From positions 7,750,001 through 7,814,000 of the forward strand of contig OZ020255.1 of assembly GCA_963971285.1 (NCBI GenBank): a stretch of 64,000 nt of DNA. Reading direction: 5' to 3'. Numbering within the stretch: the first letter of the stretch is position 1; each line of letters begins with the position of its first letter. Positions 33,886 through 43,900 of the stretch are shown piece by piece. The stretch is from Astropecten irregularis (lineage: Eukaryota; Echinodermata; Asteroidea; Paxillosida; Astropectinidae). Made by a program: the position numbers and the translations under genes. The notes beneath the pieces are model-generated. The model ran no database searches. It saw nothing but the letters and a program-made list of their open reading frames with translations, and had not been told where the DNA came from.

Positions 33886-36800
33886 ATGCCATCCAACATT
33901 GAGATCAAGGCCCATCTCAGGAATCCAGAGTTTGTCAGGAAGAAGGCTCAAGAGCTGAGTGGGAGCGAGCAGATGGAGGTCCTTCATCAGACAGACACGT
34001 TCTTTCATTGTCCTAACGGCAGATTGAAGCTGAGAGAGTACAAGGTACAGGAATCCTTCATCTGAAGCCTCCATGTTGGACCTGTTGGTCCTGCAAGGGT
34101 TGCTGTACCTACTTGATTGTAAGGCTCAAGCTAGACCTGACGTCTGTGGCAAGGATCAAACCCTAGCATGGTCATCTCATGATTATGTCATGACCACCTC
34201 ATGATCATCTCATGATCATCTCATGATCACCTCATGATCCGCCTGGGGGGGGGGGGGGGATGGGGCATAGGTGGCAAGTGCGTTAATTAGGCACTCGCCT
34301 CTCACCAATGTGGCCCGGGTTCAAATCCAGCCTGGGTCATATGTGAGTAGAGTTGTGCGTTGGTTCTCTCCTATGTTTGGAGGGTTTTTCTCTGGGTTCT
34401 CCAGTTTACCTCCCTCCACAAAAATCAAACACTTTCAATCTCAGGCTGTACTCCATGATTATATATCTATGGGTTGATGTGGCTGGCAGCCAAGGGCGCC
34501 CAAGAAAGCCTGATTCTCGATCACGTTGAAGTTGCATCCTTCGCAATGCAGCACCCCAGCTGCGAGTAAGGATGATTTGCCTCCCAAATTATAATTATTA
34601 ATGATCACCTTATATCTTGCCTCATGCACCAAATCTTGTTTATTTTCCTGATTGCTATATTTGTTTGGAATTTCTCTGAGCCCACTGAGCAATGGAAAAT
34701 TGGTGAGAAATTTGAAAAACAAAAATTTGCTTTGGAAATGATGAGTGTACAGATGAAGCACGGCATCCATAAGATGTCCAAACACTCTTCGGCCTATGAA
34801 CTTGAGCTCTGATAGTCTGTTGCTTATGGTAATCTTTTTTAAATTGTCTCATTGTAGGAGGATCCTACCAAATTGTCGCAGCTGGTGTTCTACAACCGGC
34901 CAGACACAACAGGCCCCAAGCTGTCCACGTTTTCAATCACCGAGTCTCACCATCCAGAGCAGCTGAAGGTAAGTGGAAGGTGGACAGGAGCTTGCCCAAA
35001 TTGGGCGGACCGTAGCCTGCCTCTGGTGGCCCAGAGCCTAGCTGCCTTGGGGCGAACCAGAGCCTAACTGCCTTGGGGCAGACCTAAGCCTACCTCGGGC
35101 AAATTGGAGCCTGCCTCAGGCAGACATGAGCCTAGCTGCCTTGGAGCGGACCTAAGCCTGCTGGGGGAGACCACCAGAGTCTGCCTCGGGGCAGCCTGAG
35201 CCTGCCTCTGGGCAAGTGGAGCCTGCCTCGGGCGGACCACAACCTAGCTGCCTTGGTGCGGACCTAAGTCTGCCTGGGGCAGACCGGAACCTACCTCTGA
35301 GCAAGCGGAGCTGGGGCCGATTTCATAAAACTTACTACGCGTCGCAGAGTTAAGACACATTCTTTCTCTATGACACGTCGCAAATTGAGTTGCGACGCGT
35401 CGCAGAGCTTTATGAAATCAGCCCCTGGAGCCTGCCTCTTGGCAAGTGGAGCCTGCCTCCACATTTACTTGTTTCTGTGCGGTGTGTTGATTTTTCAGAG
35501 GGAGCTCATATGAGGAGATATAAGAACTTTCTTGCTAGGAGAACCAGCATAAATTTTTAATAGGATTTCTAAGATTTGATGAAATTCATATCTCTAAAAT
35601 TAATATTCCTGACATGGTTCCTTCTGTCAAGCTCTTGTCATTTCTATTGGCGTTTACGAAACGGAGGCTCAGGCTCCATCTCAGGCTCCGGCTCCATTTC
35701 ATGAATCCATTTTGAAATAACTGGTATCAAAATATGAGGCTTTTGGCTGCGGTTCTGAAGTAGATTCTCTGGTTTGAAGAGGAAAACAGAGTTTCAGCTT
35801 CAATGAAAAACCACAACCTATATTATCAGCATATGGATGTCAGAGCTGGAGCCTGAGCCTGAGCCTGAGCCTGAGCGCCCTACGTCACCGATTCCCTTCC
35901 CACTACATTGGCCACAATTTACCGCATTGACACCATTTTTGGCTTTCTTTCTACCTATGCAGTCAACACTCAGCCAGGCGCTAGGGGTTCAAGGTATCGT
36001 CTGCAAGACAAGAATCCGAATCATAGTCGGCCAGACCAGCGTTCACATCGATGAAGTCCAAGATCTGGGAAGCTTCATGGAACTAGAGGTTGGGATAATG
36101 TCTGTTGTCTGTCAGTTCTTTCCTTTAGCAATCTTGAAATTTTGAATATTAAATGATTTTGGTTGGGAAATAGATAATATGCAAATTAGGCTTGCCCTTC
36201 ACCGACGTGGATGAGCACTGTATACTCAGTGCTTGTGAGAGCACGTGAACAAATCACATGCTGGCTCAATTGGGATTTGAACGCACGACCTACTGCTTAC
36301 TAGTGCAGATGCCATACTGCTAGGCCACCGAGCTAGCTTTGGTCAATGAAGGGCAAGCCTAATTTGAAAATACATGTAGTCTTGAAATTTGATACTTTTC
36401 ACTCTACAAATCGTGAAGGTGTAAAGCTGGAAATTGAGGTCTTTAAAGGTAATATCATACTTTGGCTTTTGTCAAAGAAATGCAGATTCACGGGCAAAAA
36501 TATCAAGGAAGATACAGTAACAGTCATCTGTGAAAATTTCAGTCCCATACGGTGCCCCCTTTTTTAGAAAACAGTGAAAAACGGCCACAGCATTTTCAAA
36601 ATCTTTTCTCTTTTATTTTTGATCTTTAAAAGATCAAAAATAATTCTGGTCATTGGGTTTTACTCTTTTCTGGATAAATACAGCATTTCAGTTGGAAGAA
36701 TTTTTATAGTATGTTTTAACCATCACCATCTTTATACCTTGTAAGTTATAGGTAAATCTGTGGAGATTTGTGTTTCGGTATGCTACCAAAGTATGATACT

Positions 36801-37636
36801 ACCTTTAATGAGCATGTACAACATTGGTAATGGTGACAGAGCAGCTGCAGGCTGCTCATAATTTGATTTGTCATGGAATAAAAACAAACCTGTGAAATTT
36901 TCAGCTCAATTGATCACTGGAAACAGTGGAAAACAGCATAAAAGTGTTGCAATTGTTACGCCAAATTGCGTGGGCATAGCTGTCTTGTTTTTCATCTTTT
37001 CAAGATCTGAAATATTTTGGTGTTTGGTTTTACTCTTTTTCTGGATAAATACAGCATTTCAGGCAGAAGCAGTCCAAAGATGGCTTATGGCTTTGCAAAA
37101 GCTTGCCCAAAATCAGCTGCCATCGCAACATCCAGTCTTTAGTCTGGGAAATTCAAACTCGGGGTGTTTATTTGCAATGAAAGAAGTCTGTGTACCAGAT
37201 ACACTCAAGATTCAACTTGCAAATACATAGCTGTCAACCTATCTTAAGGGAAATTAGGAATACTTCTGCTATTAAAAAAGAGGAATCACAGAGCAAACTA
37301 CACAGGAATACATGTGTATTTCCAAGCCAAAAATCGGAATCTGTTGTCAAAAGCTTGTAAAAAGTGATACAGTTTTACCCCAAAAGAGGAATGATTCCTC
37401 CTAAATATGATTGGTTGGCAGCTATTTGTGAAACGGCTTATATTGAATAAGATTTTTACTTTGAATTTATTTGCATCGTTTAATAGGTCATGATGCAACC
37501 CGAGCAGACATCAGCCGAAGGAACCAAGATAGCCGATGACTTAATGGAGGAACTTGGTATCCAACCCAGCGATCTGATATCCGGCGCCTACATGGACCTC
37601 ATCCTTCAACGGAACGTCGACGGTGAATGTCAGTAA
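33886..37636 (+). CDS. CYTH-domain protein (class IV adenylate cyclase / triphosphatase-like)
   Basis: Four coding exons, all phase 0: 33886-34044, 34858-34968, 35963-36088 and 37487-37636; 181 residues. The protein is a compact CYTH tunnel-fold enzyme of the CyaB-like type. Visible metal- and phosphate-binding signature positions are IEIKA (5-9), GRLKLREY (45-52), LVFYNRPD (62-69), the basic strand KTRIRI (105-110), HIDEV (118-122) and FMELE (128-132). Family members bind triphosphates in an Arg/Lys-lined tunnel with Mg2+ held by Glu; some make cAMP and others hydrolyse inorganic or thiamine triphosphate. Which reaction this one performs cannot be read from sequence. No signal or membrane segment is seen. 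The first coding exon follows an acceptor-like CTTGCAG at 33851-33857, so a 5' non-coding exon is likely. Introns hold a SINE, minisatellites and MITEs. Confidence 0.88.
34170..34242. repeat. Short tandem TCATGATCATC repeats
   Basis: Six or so 11-13-bp units of CTCATGATCAYC in intron 1 of the CYTH gene, followed by a G run. Confidence 0.75.
34258..34460 (+). mobile_element. tRNA-related SINE
   Basis: A B-box-like CCGGGTTCAAATCCAGCCTG follows an A-box-like GGTGGCAAGTGCGTTAATTA. The body contains GGTTCTCTCC and TCTGGGTTCTCCAGTTTACC, a layout seen in several marine-invertebrate SINEs. In intron 1 of the CYTH gene. Confidence 0.5.
34975..35300. repeat. ~35-40-bp GCCTGCC-type minisatellite
   Basis: Degenerate units built from GGAGCCTGCCTCGGGCAGAC and CCTAGCTGCCTTGGGGCGGA, in intron 2 of the CYTH gene starting a few bases after the splice donor. 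Confidence 0.75.
35313..35425. mobile_element. Foldback MITE, GGGGCCGATTTCAT-ended
   Basis: Ends GGGGCCGATTTCATAAAACT and TTATGAAATCAGCCCC, with inner GCGACGCGTCGC palindromes. Same subfamily as 54071-54180. Confidence 0.7.
35646..35880. mobile_element. R5 MITE (GGAGCC-ended)
   Basis: GGCTCC-rich start and GGAGCC-rich end enclose AAAGCCTC/GAGGCTTTTGGCTGCGG and TTCTCTGGTTTGAA blocks. The same core is at 42205-42421, 49592-49822 and 57437-57664 in opposite orientation. Confidence 0.7.
36185..36340 (-). mobile_element. tRNA-like SINE, minus strand
   Basis: On the minus strand the reverse complement of GGGATTTGAACGCACGACC gives a B-box-like sequence at tRNA spacing from an A-box-like GGTGGCCTAGCAGT. 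It lies in intron 3 of the CYTH gene. A similar segment is near 59160-59225. Confidence 0.45.
36447..36804. mobile_element. R1 MITE
   Basis: Complete 358-bp copy with TTAA on both sides, in intron 3 of the CYTH gene. Its right TTAA also starts an R2-like element. Confidence 0.8.
36809..37070. mobile_element. R2-like MITE fragment
   Basis: Follows TTAA with a diverged R2 start and keeps CCTGTGAAATTTTCAGCTCA and CTGGATAAATACAGCATTTC. The right end is lost. Confidence 0.55.
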
Positions 37637-37649
37637 AAACCAGCCCAGC

Positions 37650-38465
37650 AAACACAGGGTTTGGTAAGTAACTTGTAACGAGTAACCGGCCATACCTGCA
37701 GAGTAAGACTTGGTATTTGTTTTTATATGCCAGCTCTGCAGACACATCCAGAGTTGTAACTTGACAAGTAACCAACCCAACAGAGTTAAGCTTGGTAACT
37801 TGACAAGTAAGTAGCCCAAAAGCCAAGTTACAGTTGGTAACTTGACAAGTAACCGACCCAACAATCACAGTTAAGCCTAATAACTTGACAAGTTACTAGC
37901 CTAACAAGCGACGTTAAGCTTAGTAACTTGACAAGTAGCCAACCCAACAAGCAAAAGCTTGGTAACTTGAAAAGTAACTAGCTTAGCAAGCCAAGTTAAG
38001 GTTGGTATTAATTTGACAAGTAACTAGCCCAGCAAGCCAAGTTAATAAGTTTGGTAACTAGACAAGTTACTAGCCTAATAAGCCAAGTTACGGTTGGTAA
38101 CTTGACAAGTAACCAACCCAACAAACACAGTAAAGCTCAGTAACTTGACAAGTAACTAGCCCAATAAGCCAAGTTAAGGTTGGTAACTTGGCAAATATTA
38201 CTAAGTCAACAGAGTCAAGCTTGGTATAAACAAGTTACCTGCCCAACCAGTGGCTAGTAACTTTATGGGTAACCATTCCATCAAGTAAAGTTGGGTGGTA
38301 ATTTGAAAAGTAACCAGCTCAATAAGCAATATCAGACTGTTTCTGACTAGTAACCAGCTCGATGAGCAATATCATACTGGTAACTTGACTAGTAACCAGC
38401 TCAATAAGCAATATCAAACTGGTAAACTGACAAGTAACCAGTCCATTAAGGAGAGTCAAGTTAAA
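37650..38465. repeat. ~43-bp minisatellite downstream of the CYTH gene
   Basis: About 17-18 degenerate units containing GGTAACTTGACAAGTAACCA and CCCAACAAGCCAAGTTAAG. The array begins only a few bases after the CYTH stop codon, so the 3' UTR either lies within it or ends before it. No AATAAA is seen ahead of it. Confidence 0.85.
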
Positions 38466-38527
38466 AGTCGGCTAGAATTGGGCAAAACAAGCAAAGACAA
38501 TTGACAAAGTGGGACACCGCCAACATA

Positions 38528-38640
38528 GGGCCGGATAGCTCAGTTGGTAGAGCACCGGTACAGTATTCCGGGCTCAAAGGTTCATAATCCCATTCCAGTC
38601 AATCATATTTTTTCACCTTTCAATAAATTAAAACTATCTT
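38528..38640 (+). mobile_element. tRNA-derived SINE
   Basis: GGCCGGATAGCTCAGTTGGT (A box) with a degraded B box AAAGGTTCATAATCCC, followed by the tail segment CCAGTCAATCA and TTCACCTTTCAAT. That tail recurs at 42625-42665 and inverted at 56595-56640. Confidence 0.6.
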
Positions 38641-38830
38641 CATTGTGTGACCCGTGTTTGTTCAAAACTGTTAACTTATACGGAAGACATTGAAATGAGT
38701 TGCAAACTTGACAGACATATTCCACTATGCCAAGTGTGCTTTTTTGGTTTGGCTTTTATAAAGTCTGTATTATTTTTTTATTAACACTCTATTAGCCTTC
38801 GAGAAAGATCCTGTTAGGAACGAAACGCCA

Positions 38831-39434
38831 GGGGCCAATTCCACGGCGCTGCTTTAGCACAAAAATTTGCTAAGCATGACATTTCTATCTTAAAGGTAGT
38901 ATCATACTTTGGTAAGAAACCAAAACAGCAATGTTCACAGATTTACGTACAACTTTCAGGGTATGAAGATGGTGCTAGTAGAAACCTACTGTTAAGATTT
39001 TTCTGTCTGAAATGGTATATTTATCCAGAAATAAGTAAAACAACGACCGAAAATAATTTTTGATCTTTTTAAAGATCAAAAATAAAAGAGAAAAGACTTA
39101 AGAAATACTTTGGCTGTTTTTCACGATTTTCTCAAAAAGTGGGCACCGTATGGGACTGAAATTTTCACAGGTGACTGTTACTGTATCTTTCTTGATATTT
39201 TTGCCCATGAATCTGTACTTCTTTGATAAAAACCAAAGTATGATACTGCCTTTAATAAAAACAGGGTTAACAACCAAAATTTCCATGTGTTGTGTATCGC
39301 TTGTGATTGTTCTTTGGCTGTTGTTCGCTGACCATGAACATCAAATGAAATTGTAAATGTTGGTGGTTTTATTCGGTGAGACATTTTTGTGCTGAGCAAA
39401 TTTTCGTGCTTAGCAGCTCCATGAAATTGGCCCC
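38831..39434. mobile_element. Foldback MITE carrying a nested R1
   Basis: Outer ends GGGGCCAATTCCACGG and GAAATTGGCCCC with TTAGCACAAAAATTTGCTAA inside match the uninterrupted element at 62664-62878. Here an R1 copy splits it at TTAA. Confidence 0.82.
38894..39251. mobile_element. R1 MITE nested in a foldback MITE
   Basis: Complete 358-bp R1 between TTAA at 38890-38893 and 39252-39255. The empty site in the sister element (62664-62878) reads TTAGTAAAAAC where this one has TTAATAAAAAC after R1, so a TTAA duplication is directly seen. Confidence 0.88.
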
Positions 39435-39449
39435 ATGCCTTCTTGCCTT

Positions 39450-39824
39450 GGAGCATTTTTATATCAGATCATTTTTTTTTGTCGATGAACAGTTTGCCAG
39501 TAGTTTATTACTTACATTTAACACTGTAAGCGTAGAATGTTTAGAAATTCATTTTAATTAATTTTCTGAATGCTGCAAAGTATAGTACATTTTACTTTCA
39601 AAATATTTTCCATGAAATTTTATTTTGCCTTGTTTTTCTAACTTTGCAGCTTAGGGAATAAAAAGAGATGTTTAAATACAGTGAGCAAATTCTGATTAAA
39701 ACAAACATATACTTTATGTATTCCGGTTCGTAGACTGTTGGAATGTATTTGTTTTGTGAAATTAGAGGGCGCTATTGTCCTTTGCTCAGGCCGCAAACTC
39801 TAGCCCTCTGCACCTATAGACCTT
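39450..39824. other. Intergenic, nothing recognised
   Basis: AT-rich, with no gene or shared repeat recognised. Confidence 0.4.
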
Positions 39825-40137
39825 TCTTTTATTTACAAACATTGTCTCGTGGTTGGCATGGGCGGCCAAATGTTGCAAATCATTTCGTCTTCTTGACAGA
39901 CAGCGTGACCAACTTCAACGTTTTTGCAAACTTTCCATAGCTGTACAGAATGCATAACAGCATTGCTTGTGTTGTTTCCATTGCAATCAGCAATATCTCT
40001 TTTAATGTTGATGACACGTGTACAAATTGGGTAAAATAAGTGGTTATTTTTTATGCCTGGCTTTGATGGCTCGCCATAGTTTCCGCCATGCTGGTTGCCA
40101 AAAACTCGGTCTGTGACATTGCAAAAGAAAGGTCTAC
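39825..40137. mobile_element. Foldback MITE
   Basis: Ends TAGACCTTTCTTTT and AAAAGAAAGGTCTA are inverted. Inner blocks TGGTTGGCATGGGCGGC and GCCATGCTGGTTGCCA are loosely inverted. No clear target duplication. Confidence 0.5.
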
Positions 40138-40139
40138 AT

Positions 40140-40947
40140 GTATATACGTCACAAGACAAGAGGTGCTTACCACACATTACCAGTCTCTAGTGATTATTAT
40201 AAATAATAAATATAGCTCTATACCATATGCAAAACTCATATATCACACAATGAACAAGAAGACACTATAAAACACAAAAGATAAATACTTGCAATAATCA
40301 TGTCCTTTTTATTAATTTTTTCATTCACATTTCCATTACTGATAACGTATTTTCCATTCTAAAACACTCTTATGAGCAATTGAGCACTCCATGTAGCTCT
40401 GTCACTTGCTTACCACGAATAACATCAAGTCTAGTTTACAGACTTCACCTAGTCATTGGTGTACAAAATGCTAGAATGCTCTACTGCAGTATTGTTACCA
40501 GTCTAAAGCCAGAAGTTGCTATGCAACATCAAACTAAAGTTGTTAGTCGGGTGGAATGGAAAAAATGAATAAAGTTTGGAGTATGTAACATAAAATGTAC
40601 ACACTGCATGGAGTTAAGGTTGATTACCGGTCTCGTGGTTACCGGTGTCCGGCGTGTTCAATAACGTAATATACGTCATGTGATGTCTTTGCACTAGGAA
40701 GAAAATGAGTACATTTTGCTGCCGTGCGTGACGCAGTAACACCTTATTTGGTTGACCGGACACTTGAGCATGCCAGACTCATGAGACTGCGATACCGGCT
40801 TGCGTCTGACAGAACTATTCATGTGTTAAAGCATAATTTGTGTGCATAGGTGCTTCATAAGTATGGCTTCTTAAACTGGATGTGTCTGTCATTTTAAACA
40901 ACATTATCATCAGAAGATTTGCAAAGTTCATGGCCGTTCCCGGTTTT
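40140..40947. other. Intergenic / eEF1B 3' flank
   Basis: Contains the eEF1B 3' UTR on the minus strand. A minus-strand AATAAA lies near 40306 and may be the poly(A) signal. A loose inverted repeat with ACCGG blocks lies at 40630-40800. Confidence 0.4.
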
Positions 40948-43900
40948 CTAGACCTTCTGGAATGCTGCGATGTCCATGGACTGAACAAGGTCTTCAAAAG
41001 CTAAGATATTTTCCTCAAGGTCGTCTGTGCCAACCTACCAAAGACAAAAAACATTTATATTAAACAAAATTAATCAAATATTCATTTATTGTTTAAAAAA
41101 AATAAAAAGCAGCATTGGGATCTATCTGCAAACAAATCGTAGCACTACATGACATTGCTAAAAAAAAAATTAATGGTAGTATCATACTTTGGTTTTTGTC
41201 AAAGAAATACAGATTCGTGGGCAAAAATATCAAGGAAGATACAGTAAAAGTAATTTGTGAAAATTTCAGTCCCATACGGTGCCCACTTTTTGAGAAAACC
41301 GCGAAAAATGGTCACAGTATTTCTTAAGTGTTTTCTCTTTTATTTTTGATCTTTTAAAAGATCAAAAAGATTTTCGGTTGTTGTTTTACTAATTTCTGGA
41401 TAAATACACCATTTCAGGCGGAACAATTGTAACATTATGTTTCTACCACCACCATCTTCATACCCTGCAAGTTATACGTAAATCTGTGAACATTTCTGTT
41501 TTGGTCTCTTACCAAAGTATGATACTACCTTTAAGTGTTGTGTGAACGCAGAGCACGATCGACCAATTTTTAAAATTTGGAAGAGTTTTTTTTAATATAC
41601 CGGTTGGACCCATGTAATTTTGCCACGTGCAAAATGTACTGTCGTGTGAAAAGCCCTCGAGATAGATTTTGGGGTCTAACTTAGATCTGCAGTTGCAAGA
41701 TCAAAGCTTTGGGTCATGTGTGAACGTAAATTTCGACACGTGCAAAAGGAACTGTAGTGTGAAAAGCCCTCGAGATCGATCTTGGGGTCTAACTTAGATC
41801 TGCAGTTGCAAGATCAAAGCTTTGGGTCAAGTGTGAACGTAAATTTCAACACGTGCAAAAGGAACTGTAGTGTGAAAAGCCCTCGAGAGAGATTTTGGGG
41901 TCTAACATAGATCTGCAGTTGCAAGATCAAAGCTTTGGGTCATGTGTGAACGTAAATTTCGACACGTGCAAAAGGAACTGTAGTGTGAAAAGGCCTAGAG
42001 ATATTTCTTGGGGTCTAACTTAGATCTGCAGTTGCAAGATCAAAGCTACAAGTCATGTGTGAACGTACCTTGTCGTCTTCAACCACACATGCGATCTGTA
42101 GTTTCTTGATGCCGTAACCAACAGCAACCAGCTTGGCTGTAAAGAGAAACACAGAAAAACAAAGCCAAATTCAAAACAGACAGCCATTGAGTGACCTGGA
42201 GATCTTTCTCAAAGCTCGGCTCCGGCTCTGGCTCAAGCTCCGGCTTCGTTTCTATCATCCATATGTAGGTGAATCTCACTTTTTCAAACCAGAGAATCTA
42301 CTTCCGAACTGCAGCCAAAAGCCTCTATTTTGATACCCGTTATTTGAGAATGGATTCAAGAAATGGAGCCAGAGTTGGAGCTGGAGCCGGAGCTGGACAG
42401 AGGTGAGCTTTGAGAAAGGCCCCAAGGGGTCTAATTCATGAATCCCTACGATGGATCGTAACTCGAGTTACGAAGGATAATCCATTTTATCCCACCTAGG
42501 GCTGCAATGCAATTTTTCTTGCATCATGGGCCCGAACTAAATTGATTTTGCGTTCTTTGGGCAGCATACAGTCCTACGATTGATAGCAAGTTATGATGGG
42601 TTTGGTGAAATCGACCTCATAGGTTCGAATATCACTCCAGTCAATTTGTCGTCGTTCACCTTTCAATGGTTATGGTATTAACCGGAGAGCAGGAAAACAA
42701 AACTCACATGAACCCCACAGGAGACCGTCCATCTTGATGCCTCGGACGGCTTTCTCCACATCAGCCATGTCGGTCTCGTCGTCCCAGGGCTTCACGTCCA
42801 AGATGATGGTGGACTTGGCAATGACGGGGGCCTCTGTATTCAAACAAACCGTCAAAGAAAAAAAAGAGACCCAAGAATTTGAATTCATATCTTTCCCAAT
42901 CCAGCGATGCAACTGGCCAATGGCAAAACAAATCCGAAAATGACTCTGTTATAGCTAGATTATAGCTAGTCATTTATGCGCTGCGTGTACACCATAGAGC
43001 TATATTAAAATTACTAGAGCGCTAGCTCCGTGTACAAAGTGAAGCCTGCTGGGCGCATCCATGTTTGTGCACAAACCTATGGGAAAACACAAAATTTTGT
43101 ACGTTTTTTGTACGTTCTGCGTTGTGTTCTATACAGGTGCGTTATCGAAGCTCAATACGCCCAAAATCCAACGCACCTTCAGTAAATGAGCGTTTCATTT
43201 TGCGCAGTGTGCGCACACGCTCTGCAAGTTAGTCGCTCAATGATTGCATGCTTTATCAAGACGCGCTACCAGTATCGTTCGTGTGTACTTGCGTGTTGCA
43301 TATAGAGTACACTCTTCGAAAGGCATTCCAGTCAAATTTTTGTCGTTCTACAGACACGCACTCAAAATTGACTCAAATTCAAAATGACTGCACCCAGGAC
43401 GGCTTCAAAGTGTCTACACACGGAGAATGCGGAGCTAGCACTCTAGTATTTTTAATATAGCTCTATGGCCGGTCCACACTAACATCAGTACTAACACAGC
43501 TACAACAGCTAGTGGCAAGGGCATTTCTATGCCTTGCCCTATGCTCATTGTGTGGAAACATTCACTGACCAAGCCCGTGAAGACATACTGATATCAGAAG
43601 ATGTAAAAAAAAATTGGATCGGGCTTCTGAGACTCCCTCAATAGGATTCTGCCAGCTAGGAGTGAGCCATCCCGACAATTTTCAACTGAGATCAACTGCA
43701 AATATCTGGCTGCGACTGCAAATAACACACAAGTCTATGGAAACAGCTGCAGTCACTGGCTTAGTGGCTGCCATAGCTGAGTGTGTAATTTGCAGCTGCA
43801 GCCAGAGATTTTGGGGACACGGCTCTTACTCTTCTTCTTCTTGGAGGCCTCCTCGGCCTTCCTCTTGGCCTCCATCTCTTTGAGGGTCTCCTCCTCAGCT

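Noticed and set aside
38528..38600. Functional tRNA gene
   Set aside because: The A box is good, but the B box is degraded and the acceptor arms do not pair. A SINE head fits better.
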